Shown here: positions 42,665 through 54,444 of the stretch, piece by piece
How the letters are laid out: every line of letters begins with the position of its first letter
Position numbering within the stretch: position 1 is the first letter of the stretch
Assembly (NCBI GenBank): GCA_001599815.1
Contig: BCIA01000002.1
Location: 6,607,626 to 6,671,625 of the forward strand
Length of the DNA: 64,000 nucleotides
Direction: 5' to 3'
DNA from: Furcasterigmium furcatum
Lineage: Eukaryota; Ascomycota; Sordariomycetes; Glomerellales; Plectosphaerellaceae
Program-made: the position numbers and the translations under genes
The notes under the pieces: model-generated
The model's input: the letters and a program-made list of their open reading frames with translations, nothing else
The model's database searches: none
What the model was told of the DNA's origin: nothing

Positions 42665-44672
42665 ATGACGTCCGACCAGAGCTCGATGCCCTTCTCGTCC
42701 CTCCGACCTCTCCCCGTCGGCGGGCGCAAACCCAAGAATGTCGGCGAGTTCATCGCGAGGATACAGAACGAGCGCGGCTTCCGCAACGTCACGGAAGCCA
42801 GCTTGCGCGAGGAAATCGCCGCCAAGCAGCGCGCCGACGAGAAGGACGAGGACGTGTCCATGACCGGCAGCGACGACGAGCAGGAGGAGGCCCCCAAGGA
42901 TGTCCACGCCGTGAGGGCAGAGATCCTTCGGAATATCGAGTAAGTCGCCGGACGTCCGGACACTCCCGTCGTGTGCCCTGTCTGACAGCCGACGCAGCGC
43001 CGCATACAACACGGCAGTCCTCTCCCTCGACTTCGTCTCCCTGCTCCTCACCAAGCACAACCCCAACCAGGGCGGCGCGACCCTCTCACAACAGCTGCGC
43101 GAGATGGCCGGCATCGGCACCCTCGGCGTCTCCAAGTTTAAGGACACGGCGCAGGACAGGAGGAAGAGGGAAGAGAAGCGCAAGGACGCCAAGGACATAT
43201 CGATCGGCTGGACCATCATGGACATTGACGAGACCAAGAAGGCCGCCGAGAAGGCCACCGCGAAGCTGTCTAAGGAGATCGAGCGCGAGGAGCAGTACTG
43301 GAAGGAGGTCTTGGCCGTCAAGCAGAACGGCTGGTCCGTGTGTCGGCTGCCGAACGAGCGCCAGACCCTCGGCGTGCGATTCGGGTTCACCGAAGCTTCC
43401 CCGGAGTTCAGAAATAAGAGCCTGGCTCCCCTGAGGCGAGCGGACGATGGATCCGTCGTGCTGGAGCACGGCCGCTCCGGGGCCGGTCGTCAGAGAGTCT
43501 CCGTGGCCATCTCCCGAGGAGACTCGGTCGAACCCAGCGGGCAGTCCGTCATGGGCTCGTCCGCGCCAGACGCCGCACCTCTGCAGACCCGCGTCCTCGA
43601 GGCGCGGAATAGCATCTTCGCACAGGAGCTCTGGCATGAGCTGCACCGCGAGGCGCACCAGCTCGCCTCCTATGGCGTCAGGGCCAGCGAGACGGAGATC
43701 GTCTACCAGCCGAAGCATGGCCCCAAGATCACACTCGGCGTCGACGCTCTCCAGGATCTGGCGGCAACACCTCCTGTCGACAAAGACCTGCCTGACTACA
43801 AGCTGGCAGAGCTGACCCAGCTGAGCTTACACCTGCTTCTGAGCTACGCACATCGCCAGAACGAAGTCCAACGGCTCAGGCCCGCACCACCACACCAGCG
43901 CCGCCACCAACAATACCAGCAGTACCACCTACTCCGCCCCATCATCTCGCGGTCAGTACACGACTACTCTATCAGGCAGTGCACCCAGTTCGTGGGTCGC
44001 ATAGTCCGCCTCCTACGCCAGCTCGGCAACAACCACGCCGCCTTCACCCTCTCCAGCCCCCCGTTCGCGAGCGCGGACCTCATCTCCCCTCCCGCGGCAT
44101 CATCCAACCGCCCAACAGCGGCCCAAATGCTCGTCAACATGATCACAGCCCCCGCAGACTTTACCGTCGAAATCACCATAACACCCACCGCCCGCGTCCA
44201 GATCCGCGGCCGCACGTGGTTCCTCCCCTTCACAACGACACAATATCAGGTCAACCTCCTCCCGTCCGCCGGCAGCACAGACCCCGCAACAAACGACCTC
44301 CAGCTATCCTTCCCCCCCTTCCGCGACCGCGACGGCTACCCGGACCTCACATCCCTCAAATCCTACCTCGCCTCCGCCGTCCCCCGCGCCCTCGTCGCCC
44401 ACTACGTCGGCCCCATCCGGTCCCAGTCCAGCGCGGACTGGGGCCCCTCCGTCAACGGCAACTCCCTCCAATCCGACGCCCCCGACCCCGCGGCCATCAT
44501 ATTCGAGCTCGCCGAGAACAAGGACGAATTCGAACTCACCGTCTCCGCCGCGTGGCAGGTCGACGAGAACCCCCGCGCCAAGACGTGGCGGTATACCGGC
44601 GATCCCGCACAGGAGGTGCCGGACATCGCCGCCGTCGTGACCGCCGTGGCCATGTCCTCGGAGATGAGCTAG
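42665..44672 (+). CDS. MED17: Mediator subunit 17 (SRB4)
   Basis: Core head-module subunit of Mediator, needed for most RNA polymerase II transcription. Exons 42665-42939 and 42998-44672 join through a 58-nt intron (GTAAGT, TCTGAC, GCAG) that rebuilds NIDAAYNTAVLSLDFVSLLL. The product has 649 residues to the TAG at 44670. Key blocks are GFRNVTEASLREEI, then GWTIMDIDETKKAAEKA, REEQYWKEVLAVKQNGWSVC, LPNERQTLGVRFGF and LAPLRRADDGSV. These are strongly characteristic of fungal MED17. The C-terminal half is typical in its RIVRLLRQLGNNHAA and FTVEITITPTARVQIRGRTW. The frame stays open for 68 further codons after the stop, with helical, protein-like sequence. The true C-terminus may therefore differ from this model. 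Confidence 0.93.
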
Positions 44673-45509
44673 GCGCCCCCCTCCGGGCGGGACCACGGCG
44701 CGGAAGACAGGCTAGGCATTCTGGACGAGGAGACGCTGGACGAGATCGCGAGGATCTCGAAGGAGTTACTGGAGGAGATCATGGACGCCGTCGCGGAAGA
44801 TCCAGCGCACGAGGCTTTCGAGGAGATTATCCGCAGGGCGTCTATTAGCGTGGGCCTCCCCAGGACCTGTCTTGGCTGATCGGGTTGTTGGTGGCGGAGG
44901 ACGGGAGTAGGAGACATAGATACCCAATATTTAAAAACAGCATTCAAACTCACCATCAAGCACCAGCCGATGTGACCGGTTCCTCAAAATGCCGAACCCA
45001 TCACGATGTTCACAGCACAGCGCAGAGGAAGATACGAAAAAACAAGATGTTCTGTCATGCTCGTCTATGTACCACGTCTCCACGATCCCCTCGTCGCAGA
45101 ACCCTCGTCATATGAGAAGAGGTCGTCATTCTCGGTTCCCGCCGCCCCCTGACCACAGCAAAACGCTAGCAAATGCATGTCATGGTACGCAACCCCTGCC
45201 GCCCCTTCTTTTCCGAAAGGGCCGTCCCTACTACTGTATAGTCGTCAAGGTCATCATCATAATCCGACCCGTGTTGAGAACCAGAGAAGGAAAAAATATC
45301 TCCGGGAAAGCAAAAGGGGTATCATGGCGCGCACTCCCGCTGCCGTTTCCGTTCCGTTCCGGGAAAAGTAAAAAGAAAACCGTAAAACTCCGCAACAAGG
45401 GTCGTGTAGTGAGTGTCCAGCACTTGCGAGGCCGGCTCGCGTCGCGCTGCCGCCGTGAGGCGGACCACCTCTAAACGTCTCCGTAGTCGAGCCGGAGGGC
45501 TTTCGCCCC
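44673..45509. other. MED17 3' flank with an in-frame open continuation, then convergent 3' region
   Basis: 44673-44876 continues the MED17 frame without stop and ends in TGA 44877-44879. The translated segment includes RLGILDEETLDEIARISKEL and AHEAFEEIIRRASISVG, an amphipathic helical sequence. From 44880 to 45509 there is no coding signal; this is the shared 3' region with the SNF2-RING gene. Confidence 0.5.
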
Positions 45510-48500
45510 TCACTTGAGGCCGAACAGCCTCTCCAGGTCTCCCCTGCCGAGGGTGCCGAGGCTCGTGGCCACGCCCTCGTCCAGGGCCGACGAGATCATC
45601 TGCTCCTTCTTCAACTTGATCTCCATGATGCGATCCTCCACGGTGTCCTTGACGAGGATGCGGTACACCTTGATCTCCCGCTGCTGGCCGATGCGGTGCG
45701 CGCGGTCGACGGCCTGCTTCTCGATGTAGGGGTTCCAGAAGGGGTCGAAGATGATGACGCGCGACGCGGACACGAGGTTCAGCCCCGCGTTGCCGGCCTT
45801 CAGGGACAGCAGCATGATCTTGGTGTTGTCGTCGTCGCGCAGCTTCTTGACGGCATTGTCGCGTTCGGACATGGTCATCTCGCCATCGAATCGGACGTGT
45901 CCGACGTCCCTGAGGTCGGGGTCGCGGGCGAGCGCCACCTCGATGAGGTCCAGCAGCATCGTCCACTGAGAGAAGATGATCGTCTTTTCGCCGTCGGTCT
46001 CGCTCTGGATCCTCCGGAGAAGATCCAGACAGGCGGTGACCTTGGCGGAGGGCATCCAGTTCTTGGTCAGGTAGCGCCGGTACAGTTTCTTGGACGCGAT
46101 GTTCTTCTTTCCCTCCTTCCTGAGATGCTTCAGCATGGACGGCTTGACCTTCTTCCGCTTCGGCTTCGGCGTCGACTTGTCCTTCGACTTGCCCTTTGGC
46201 GTCTTGGGCGTTTTGCGTCCCGCGGGCGCCTCGTTGTCCGGAACGTCGTCGCCATCGTCGATGAAGCCCTTGAGATTTCCCCGAGCGTCAACGTCGTCGG
46301 CGTTCTTGTCGTCCTCCGAATCACTGACGTCGCTTCCATCGCTACCATCGTCCTTGTCTTCCTCTCCTTCGCTGCTGCTGTAGTACTCTGGCATGTGAAC
46401 CTTCTTGAACGCCTTCAAAGTGACGACCTCGTCCGCGAGGAAGTCCCTGCAGACGGGGCACCGAGGGCGGCTGTCCTCGGCACCGTCGCGAATGTTGTCT
46501 TGGGCGGCGTTCTGTCGGATCTCCAGCAGGCACGGGTGACAATACGCATGGCCACACGGCAGGGGAATGCTCGGATCCGCGATCGTGTCATAGCAGACGG
46601 GACACTCGAAGCCACCCTCCGCCTTCTCGATGACCTCGAGAGCCCGCTCCTTGATCCGCTGCACGACATCCGGGAGAAGAGACGCAGCGGCTTGGACCAT
46701 CTTACCGTCCACTTCCGGCTGGGCTTCCTCCCCGTCAATGAGATGAGGGTGGCAGCATGCCTGCCTCATGCGGAGCAGAAGCTCGAGCACCTGGGTGTAG
46801 TGCTTGCCGAGGGTGCCCTCACGAAGGTACTTGCTGACAGTGATGCGCGCATTGGTGACGAGATCTTGATAGAAGCCGAGCTGGTCGCCTTCGAGGGCGA
46901 TGTGGACCACCTCTTCGGACTTGTTCGGGAGGACGATGATGGGCTCCCCGTCGAGCATGGACTCCTTGCTGCGCCGCAGCATCGTGCACTTGAGGACGAT
47001 CTGGAGGTTGCGCATCGCACTGGCCTTGGGATCACCTCGAGCGCCACAGAGAGTGCCAAAGGATTGCATGAAGCGCTTCTTCTCGTTGTACGGCTCCACA
47101 CGCAGGAATCGGTAGAGCGGATACAGCTCCTTGATGTTGTTCATCATCGGGGTGCCGGACATGCACCACCGATACCGGCCCATCAGGCGCGAAGCCGCCT
47201 CAGAGGTCTTGCCCTTGTCGTTCTTGATGTACTGGCTCTCGTCCAGGATGACGCGGTGGAAGAAGGCGTGTTTCGGGTGGAAGAAGCACACCTCCTGCGA
47301 CAAGCCACGGTCATGGTCCAGGTTGACGTTGCGGCCCGCCTGCCTCTCCCAAAACTTCTTCAGTCTGATGAAGTCGGCAAGAAGGGTCTGATAAGTAGTG
47401 AGGACAATGTCGTACTCCATCAGTTTGAGAGCCGGAACCTTGTGGCTGCCGTGAAAGACGAAAACAGAGAGCTTGGTGTTGACCTTGGTCTGGATCTCTT
47501 CCTGCCATTGCCGGATGAGCGCCTTGGGGAGAACGATCAGGTTGGTCTTGGAGAAAGGGAGCTTGACACCATTCTTGCCTCCATCTTTGGTGCTCTTGTC
47601 GGCCGAGGCTTCATTCTCATCGTCATCCTCGGCATCGCCTTCAGCGTTTCGCACGGCTGGACGGCTCATGATGAGAGACAGCATGGAGATCGTCTTGCCC
47701 AGACCCATGTCGTCGGCTAGAATGCCGCCCTTGGTGACGCCCTGCTCCTGCTTCTGCATCCATTTGAGTGCGATCATCTGATGCTTGTAGAGAGGATACT
47801 TCATGGCGTCCGGGGTGTCGTTGTCGTCGATTTGGATGTTGCTACCGAGATTGTCGAACAGCTTGGTGACGCCTTCCTTGATCGTCTTCGAGTCGTCGTC
47901 AATATCCCAGAAGATCTGAGCAGCCCGCGATGGCAGGGGCGCAGCATACGGGAACCCGTCTCCATCCTGCACTTGCAGGGTGTCGTGGCCGGCGGCCATG
48001 TTCCTCGTTCGCGCAATCAAATCCGACAGCTGATGTCTTCTAGACGGCTGCATGACCGGACGCTGCTGATGCTGGCCTGGGTACTGCTGGCGGGCCATGG
48101 CCTGGGGGGTAAAGGCAGGTGGCAGCTGAGAAACGTCTTCATCGGAATCGGCAATATAGCCGCCGAACTGAGAACCGAACTGAGGGCCGGGTTGAGAGGG
48201 CCAGCCTCCGGGCATTCCGTTTGAATATGGGTTTTGATAGTTCATCGTTCCAAAGTTGGGATCCATAGCGCCGGGGGAATCCGTGAAGAACGCGGGTGCG
48301 GGACCGCCGTTGGCTGCCAACACAGCACGAGGGCCATACGCCACGGGATTGGGGAGCGTAGGATGAGTCGGGTGCGTACGTTGGGCAGGAGGCCCGCCCC
48401 GGCTCTGACGCCGAGCCTCTGCTTTGTTCCTGTGGTAGTCGAGTTCAACACGGATCTGTTCATCGTTCCTGGGAGTTATCAGTGTGCCATCCAGGAAACG

Positions 48501-49533
48501 CGGGTGGTCGCTGCTGAGCCGAGCAACCGGGAATGGCGAGACGCACCCAGTAAGATCGATGACGCTAGAATCGGTGCTTGCTCGAGAATCGGGGCGAGAA
48601 ATGGAATACACGCTGTCGGCGGGCGATTGGCCTTCGAAGCCACGTGCGCGCTTGCTGCGGCCAGGACTGAGAGGTCCGAGGCCGCGGATATCCTCATGGA
48701 TCCTCTTCATGCTCGACTGAGATGAGGGGGTAGAGACGCCCGAAGGGACGTTGCTTCCGTTCTGGCTCATGGCTGTGGAAGGAAGCCGGTCAGTCATCAG
48801 GATGAAAGTTGAAACCCAGAACAATTCCGAGAGATTTTTGAATCAGGCACGTAAAGGGATTCTTCAGGGGCAAACAAGAGGGCCATTGACGTGGCTGCAA
48901 CCCAGGAATAGCAACGGAGAAGCCGAGGGGGACAAAGGGCAGGAGCCAGTGGTAGCAGTGGCATCCAAAGACACCTCACAAAGAAGACTTACATCCAAAG
49001 AGGGGAGGAGCATTGGCTCGATATGAATGGTCAACGAGGCCTGAATTGGCTTGGAAATTTCCTCCTGGAAAACCACCCGGCATGGGATACCACGGGTTGC
49101 CGGCAAAGTTGAACGAAGTATTGCGCGATGGGCCGGCCGAAGGGGTGCCGGGCTGACTGCCGTTCTGCCTCACAAGCTGCGGGTTGAGGAGACGGTTGCC
49201 TGAGGGGGCGGGTTGTCCCGTCTGGTAGCCGAAGGACAGAGTGCGCTGAGGCTGCGACGAGGCAGCGCTAGGTGTAGGTCGCGTGAAGCTTGCCTGGCGC
49301 CTGCGGATGAGGTCCTCCTTGGACTTGCGCAGGTCGCGGAGGGCCTGGTCGTGGTCCCGGATCTTGGCCCGGGCCTCGTCCTGCTCCTGGTGGCTGAAGG
49401 TGAAGCCCTCCTTGGACAACGCATCCCAGCTCAGGATGCTGTTTTTCTCGTTCTGCTTCTGTCTCTCGTGTCGCTCGATCTCCTCGTCGATCTTGCGCAC
49501 CGCCGGGTCGTTGGCGAAGTTGCTGGCCGACAT
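45510..49533 (-). CDS. ULS1: SNF2-family translocase with RING finger (Uls1/Ris1-like, putative SUMO-targeted)
   Basis: ATP-driven DNA translocase with a ubiquitin-ligase-type RING. Exons 49533-48993 and 48772-45510 give 1267 residues; the 220-nt intron has GTAAGT and ends GACTGAC...CCACAG. Exon 1 encodes a coiled-coil-like N-terminus (KIDEEIERHERQKQNEKN). A SUMO-interaction-like VIDLT motif is at 251-255. The SNF2 ATPase starts near 520 with GGILADDMGLGKTISML (Walker A) and RVILDESQYIKN (the DESQ form of motif II). The RING is inserted between the two ATPase halves, near 902-955: ECPVCYDTIADP, LPCGHAYCHPC and RCPVCRDFL. The second half has TKIMLLSLKAGNAGLNLV and QAVDRAHRIGQQREIKVYR. RING insertion plus a SIM points to Uls1 rather than Rad5 (no HIRAN domain seen) or Rad16. 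Such proteins remove sumoylated proteins from DNA. Confidence 0.9.
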
Positions 49534-50604
49534 GGTGGCGGCAAGCGGCAGATTCCGGCCCGTGACGGCATGCGGTCAACAACGCAGAGGAGGGGGTAAA
49601 GGTCGGATGCGGAGGTCGTCGTGGAGGGAGTGTCGGTCGATGGATGAAACGAATGTGGTCGTTCGAGTTGATAGTCCGAGGTCGTGGTGATGGAGGCGGG
49701 AAGCCGACGATGGACTCGGAGGTGGGCGCCCGCAGGTTTTATCGAAGAGCCTCCCCTGAGGACGAAACGTCAGGCCTCGTGGTGAGAACAGCAACTTTGT
49801 CGCCGTGGGGCCTCACTCCTCTTTGCAGGGCAAGCAGGCGCAAAAGGTGTGACTGGAGGGGCTTTGCGCGCGGGGGCATAAAATGCGACTCAGCCGGAGC
49901 CTTTGTCGGTGTGGCCTGAGGCTGTCCGGGCGAGGATGAAAGGAGATCGCTGCCTAAGCCGTGAGTCGGTCGCGGGGCTGGCGGTGGAGTTGGCGAAGTT
50001 GAAGAATAGAAACGGGTGAGGCTCTGGGGTGACACAACCGCAGGCGCGGAATTTCCACACCTGCTGCTAGTATTATCTTATCGCACCTGCTCTGGGGGAT
50101 GCGATGCAGGGCAACCACGCGTTCGCGTAAAGTGAATGGATCTCTGATGGAAATCCATGACGGTCTGGTGCTGTCGCTAAGGCCAGAAGGGGATAGCGCT
50201 GCCCGGGGCCAGGTCCAAGCGCTGCGGGATGACGTCCCCCCCAGACACGACCCCTGGATTTGGGCCTTACGGAGGATATCATGTCCATGTGTTGAGGGTG
50301 AGCGTGGGAAGGCGTGCGAACCGACTCCAGAAGACAATAATATTGCCACCAATGCATTTTTGAGGAGGCGGTGTTTCCAGCTCCATGCGTGTGTGAGTTC
50401 CAAGCATGGTGACCACTGTGGCGCCATGCTCGCATGCAAGATCGTGTCAGGGGCTGATAGAATGAGTGATCTATTGGAAATGGTATCTACCGGTACATTT
50501 GTACCAGACCGTCATTAATGTAGTGCCGTGGCAAAAGAAATGGCCCGAAACGCCGGTCGCTACGTGTCCCCCGAGTCGAAATCATGAATAGGTATCCAAC
50601 ATCG
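49534..50604. other. Intergenic: SNF2-RING promoter and NPP 3' flank
   Basis: 1.07 kb with no supported gene. Frames at 49954-50439 (-) and 50099-50518 (+) cover each other and look random. Confidence 0.45.
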
Positions 50605-52921
50605 CTAATCCGAGTCCTTGCTCGACCCCTTTTCTGAGTTGCCTGTGATGCCGTCCCAGGCGCCGTGGATCTTGTCGGTCACCCAGTCCCACGCGCCCTT
50701 GATAGCACCCAACAATCCATGGTCGCCGTCTTCGCCCTCGTCGTCGTCGCCCTTGTCGTTCTTGCCAGATGGTGTCGGGCTGATCTTGGCGGCCGTAGTC
50801 TTTGCAGCATCAGGAACGACCGTGGTGGTGGTGGCAGCGGTGGTGGCAGCGGTGGTGGTAGTCACGGGTTCCGCAACCGCGTGGTCAGGGTCAGCCGGAA
50901 CCGGAGGAGTGTCCTCTTCTTTGTGCTGGCCAGATGGCTTCAGGGGCAGCCTGAGCGTGCCGTTGTTGGGCATCGGAGTGAGGCCGACAGAGTCGCACAG
51001 GATGTTGTACACCTCGAGGTTTTCTGGGCTGGTCAGTGTTGGGTCCGCATGAATTTGGGCTTGTGTAGAACTCACGGAACACGTCGATCTGGCTGTTGGG
51101 GGGATGAGGGAAGGCGGGGCCGCGCGCGACAAAAATGGCACGCATAAGGGGGTGCTCGTGGTCGTAGCCGTGGAGCCCCCTCGGGTGGTACACGTCGCCG
51201 TTCTTGAGGGCTGCCTTGACGTCGAAGTCGGGCTTCTTGACGATGGCCCATCCGGTCTTGGGGACGATCCAGAGAGGCGCGATGCGTTCGTTCTTCGAGA
51301 AGTGGTACCGCTCAGGCATGTCGACGTCGCGGAGATAGACCTCAATGTTGGGGTTCTCCTTCTCCTTCTCCTTCAGACCATCGTACAGGCCCTGCAGGTC
51401 ATCGAGGTTCTTCGGGCGCAGTCCGTAGAGGGGCCAGCCGTCGATGTGCTCGATCTTGTTCACGTCGACAAGGTCCTCCAACTGCAACAGGCGTGTGGTG
51501 TCCGTTGTGGCCATACCGTGGTCGGACACGACAATGACGTTGACAATGTTGGTCAGGTTGCGCGCGTCCAGGCCCGCGAACAGGTTGTCCAGCATCGTGT
51601 CCGCAGCCTCGATCGTCGAGCGAATCTCGGTGCTGTTCGGTCCGTACTTGTGCCCGTCGCCATCGACGTTGGGGACGTACGCTGCGATGAGCTGGGGCCG
51701 CATGTCCTTGACCGCGGCCGTCTTGTCTTCCATGCCGGGCTTGTCCAGGAACTCGAGGATTCTGCTGACCTTGTTTGGCAGGACCTCCTTGCCGTTGTAC
51801 TTGTCCAGAAAGGAGGGCTCGACGCCCAGGATGTGCGCCTCGCTTCCCGGCCACATGTGCACTGCGCTTCGGATGCCCTGCTTCTCCGCGGTGACCCAGA
51901 AAGGCTCACCATGCCACCACTTGGGGTCCAGGCTCCGCTTGGGGTCGGTGTAGTAGAACTCGGCCTTCAGAGTGGGGTCCCAGAAGGTGTTGCCAACCAC
52001 GCCGTGGCTCTCGGGGTAAAGGCCCGTGGCCAAGGTGTAGTGATTCGGGAATGTGACAGATGGGAAGGATGGCAACATGTACTTCGGCGACACGCCCTCC
52101 TTGATGAATGCGTTGAGTCGTGGTGTGATGCCCCTCTGCAGGAAGTCTGCGCGGAAACCGTCCAGGCTGATGATGATGGTCGTCGGCGCAAAGAGAGCAG
52201 ACCCGTTGCTCAGCATTTGAGGGAGGGGGTGTTTCGCCGAGTTCTTGTTCAACGACAACTTCCACGCCGCCAAAACCAGGATCGCGAAGCCTATGACAAT
52301 CAGGGCGTGGATGAACACCCATCGGCGCCAGCTGCGCCTCCGGTCGGATTTCGCAGCCGTGATCATGTTGAGCCGCCGCCGATCGAGCTCGTCGCTGTCG
52401 CTCCGGTCGCTGCTATCGCCTGTGACACTCCCCTCCTTCATTCCGCCTGCTTCCATCTCGTACATCAGCTCGCCGTCCTCGCCGTGGGCCGCATTCTCCG
52501 TCAGGCGGTCCTTCTTCGCCTGTCGGCGGGCGCGCCGCTGCTGCCTCTTCTCGTTGATGGTCAAGTCGTCGGAGGACTCGTTGTTCAGGGAGAGATTCGA
52601 GTCGCTCGCTCGTCTGAGCAGTCGCAGGGGGTTCGGCAGGGCGAGGCCGGACCCTCGCCGCCCTCGGTCTTGTTGGTTCTTCCGGGTGTTGGTGACGAGC
52701 TTGTCCACCTCCTCCTCCTCCATGAACACGAGCCTGTCGGCGGCGCGGAGCTCGCGGCTGTTCCGGGCCCGGAGCTGCAGCTCGTCATCGTCGCTATCGG
52801 TGTCTTGATCGCTGCGGCTGTGAAGGGATGAGGCGTCGTCGTCGTAGCCGGCGGGCGACAGGAGATTGTTGCCGTCGCGGTCCCCGCGCAGCGAGGTCGT
52901 GTCCAGCCGTCGGAGAGACAT
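50605..52921 (-). CDS. Type II membrane nucleotide pyrophosphatase/phosphodiesterase (NPP family)
   Basis: Hydrolyses extracytoplasmic nucleotide or phosphodiester bonds with a threonine nucleophile and two zinc ions. Exons 52921-51076 and 51023-50605 join through a 52-nt intron (GTGAGT, CACTGACC, CCCAG), giving 754 residues. I start at ATG 52921 (MSLRRLDTTSLRGDRDG). About 195 cytoplasmic residues with RRARRQAKKDR-type basic and acidic runs precede a membrane span near 199-220 (WVFIHALIVIGFAILVLAAW). The catalytic domain has IIISLDGFRADF (metal Asp), FPSVTFPNHYTLATG (nucleophile Thr in VTFPN), NVDGDGHKYGP, VVSDHGM and HGYDHEHP. Yeast Npp1 and Npp2 share this layout. The tail is a Thr/Ala-rich linker followed by two GAWD-containing amphipathic repeats, which I have not met in the family. 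Confidence 0.93.
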
Positions 52922-54156
52922 TGTCACGGATGCGCGCCGGGCGGAGGATGCCAATCAGCGATGAAATGGCATGGATTTCAATGATGCGACCGATGTGTTC
53001 TTGGACGGTTTTCGGTTGCAACGGAGGCCACTCGTCCGCTGGGATTGACTTCCAGATTCGTTATCACGTGTGGGGAATTCGAGACGCCCGAGAGACATCG
53101 GATGGCACCACCCGGATTATCTCCAGCGGCCATCAAGGTTTCTCCGTCTCCCATCCTCAGCCACATCAGTATCAGCAGCCACTGTCGGACAAAAGAACCA
53201 AAGCTCGAAGTTTTCAATTCAAGTGTTATGTGGCAGGGAAGACTACCATCATGACGATATCTTCATAATTGAACATGGTACGACCTGAGGAGTTGCGACC
53301 TGGGCTCTGTCGTCACCTACACTTTTTCTCCTTCTTCGCCGGGGATTCCAGACTGCTCATCCGGGAAACCGGCATCCCGAAGTCGAGTACCTTACTCTAC
53401 AACGCGATGACGAAGACAACTGCATCCGTCCCTGGAGCCATGAGGTCATCTTCAAGAATCGAGAGGCTGAGCCACCAGTGTGGGCTGACGGCTGAGTGTC
53501 AGCCTGGGACCGCCCGTGTTGTGTAGCATGGCCCGGTGTCGGCAGACAACGAACGGGACGCTGGTCTTCCAGGAAATGACACCGTTTCGGCGAGGCCTTT
53601 ACATGTTTTCCGTTTCTTCATCGATGGCCGCTGATGCAGGGTCCTGGTCAGGGGTCTTGCAGTCAAGACTCTAGACGGAATACTTCTGGAGGCCGAGGGG
53701 ATGGATGAAGACCCGGCCAGACCACAACCAAATCCATCCCACAGTAGCTGGCCTCAGTCTGTCAACCTTGGCACAGGGTCACACGGCAGCCATGGCATGC
53801 ACCTATTTCAATATAACAGCCTGTATAACGTCCCAAACGGGTGCCATTGTGCGTACCCCTCACTGGTCCGACATTCACCTCGGGCAGAATGCCCTCTGTT
53901 CAGTGTGCAACGGCCGAGAGAATCATGTGTTCATTCAAGGACGAAATCATCTAAGAATCACCATGTCAAGTACATGTAATGAAATTCCCGACTCCAAACT
54001 CCGTGCCAATTGTTTCTCATCAAGATGCACCGCATCTACTCGTTCTCGTCTACGAGGAATTCTTCTTAAACAGCTTCCGGAACAGACTTGAAGACTTGCC
54101 TGCAACCCCGTGTAAGCTTGACTTGGCCAACATTTTCGACCTCGGGATCGATGAAA
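52922..54156. other. Intergenic: NPP upstream region and 3' flank of the 95-aa gene
   Basis: 1.2 kb without a supported gene. The plus frames 53705-54091 and 53979-54272 do not look like known proteins. Both neighbours are on the minus strand. Confidence 0.4.
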
Positions 54157-54444
54157 TCACTCACTCTGTGCGCTTGGGGACTCGACATCCTTCAGTGACT
54201 GATTGGAGCCGCCCTCTGCGACGAGCGTCGTCTGAGACTCCATGGCCTCACTGTTGTGCGATGGCTTCTTAGGCTGTGCGGGGCTCTTCGGCATCATGGC
54301 GGTCTCCATCCCGGGGATGACCATGGCCGTCCCGTAGAGGGAGTCGTTCGTGGTTGAAGAGGGCATGCCGGCTTTCTTGGGGGGAACCCAGTTGGCAGGG
54401 CGTTCAGGGGTGGGAGGGTAGTACGGAGCACAAACAGAGCCCAT
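54157..54444 (-). CDS. Small Pro/Ser-rich hypothetical protein, 95 residues
   Basis: A single exon starting MGSVCAPYYPPTPERPANW and ending in polar residues (SLKDVESPSAQSE). It has repeated PP, PPKK and PKSP motifs and no hydrophobic span. Its N-terminal MGSVC could allow N-myristoylation plus palmitoylation, giving a lipid anchor; this is inference from the sequence MGxxxC. Support for a real gene comes from a TATATAAG element about 100 bp upstream on the same strand, a CT-rich leader and a reasonable ATG context (gactccaATGGgc). No family is recognised. Confidence 0.5.
   Translation of the reverse strand: MGSVCAPYYPPTPERPANWVPPKKAGMPSSTTNDSLYGTAMVIPGMETAMMPKSPAQPKKPSHNSEAMESQTTLVAEGGSNQSLKDVESPSAQSE

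Noticed and set aside
45696..47720. 674-residue open frame antisense to the SNF2-RING gene
   Set aside because: Long but caused by GC-rich third positions of the opposite gene; it has no start context or domain.
51104..52831. 575-residue open frame antisense to the NPP gene
   Set aside because: Same reason: low-complexity Val/Asp/Arg composition with no recognisable motifs.
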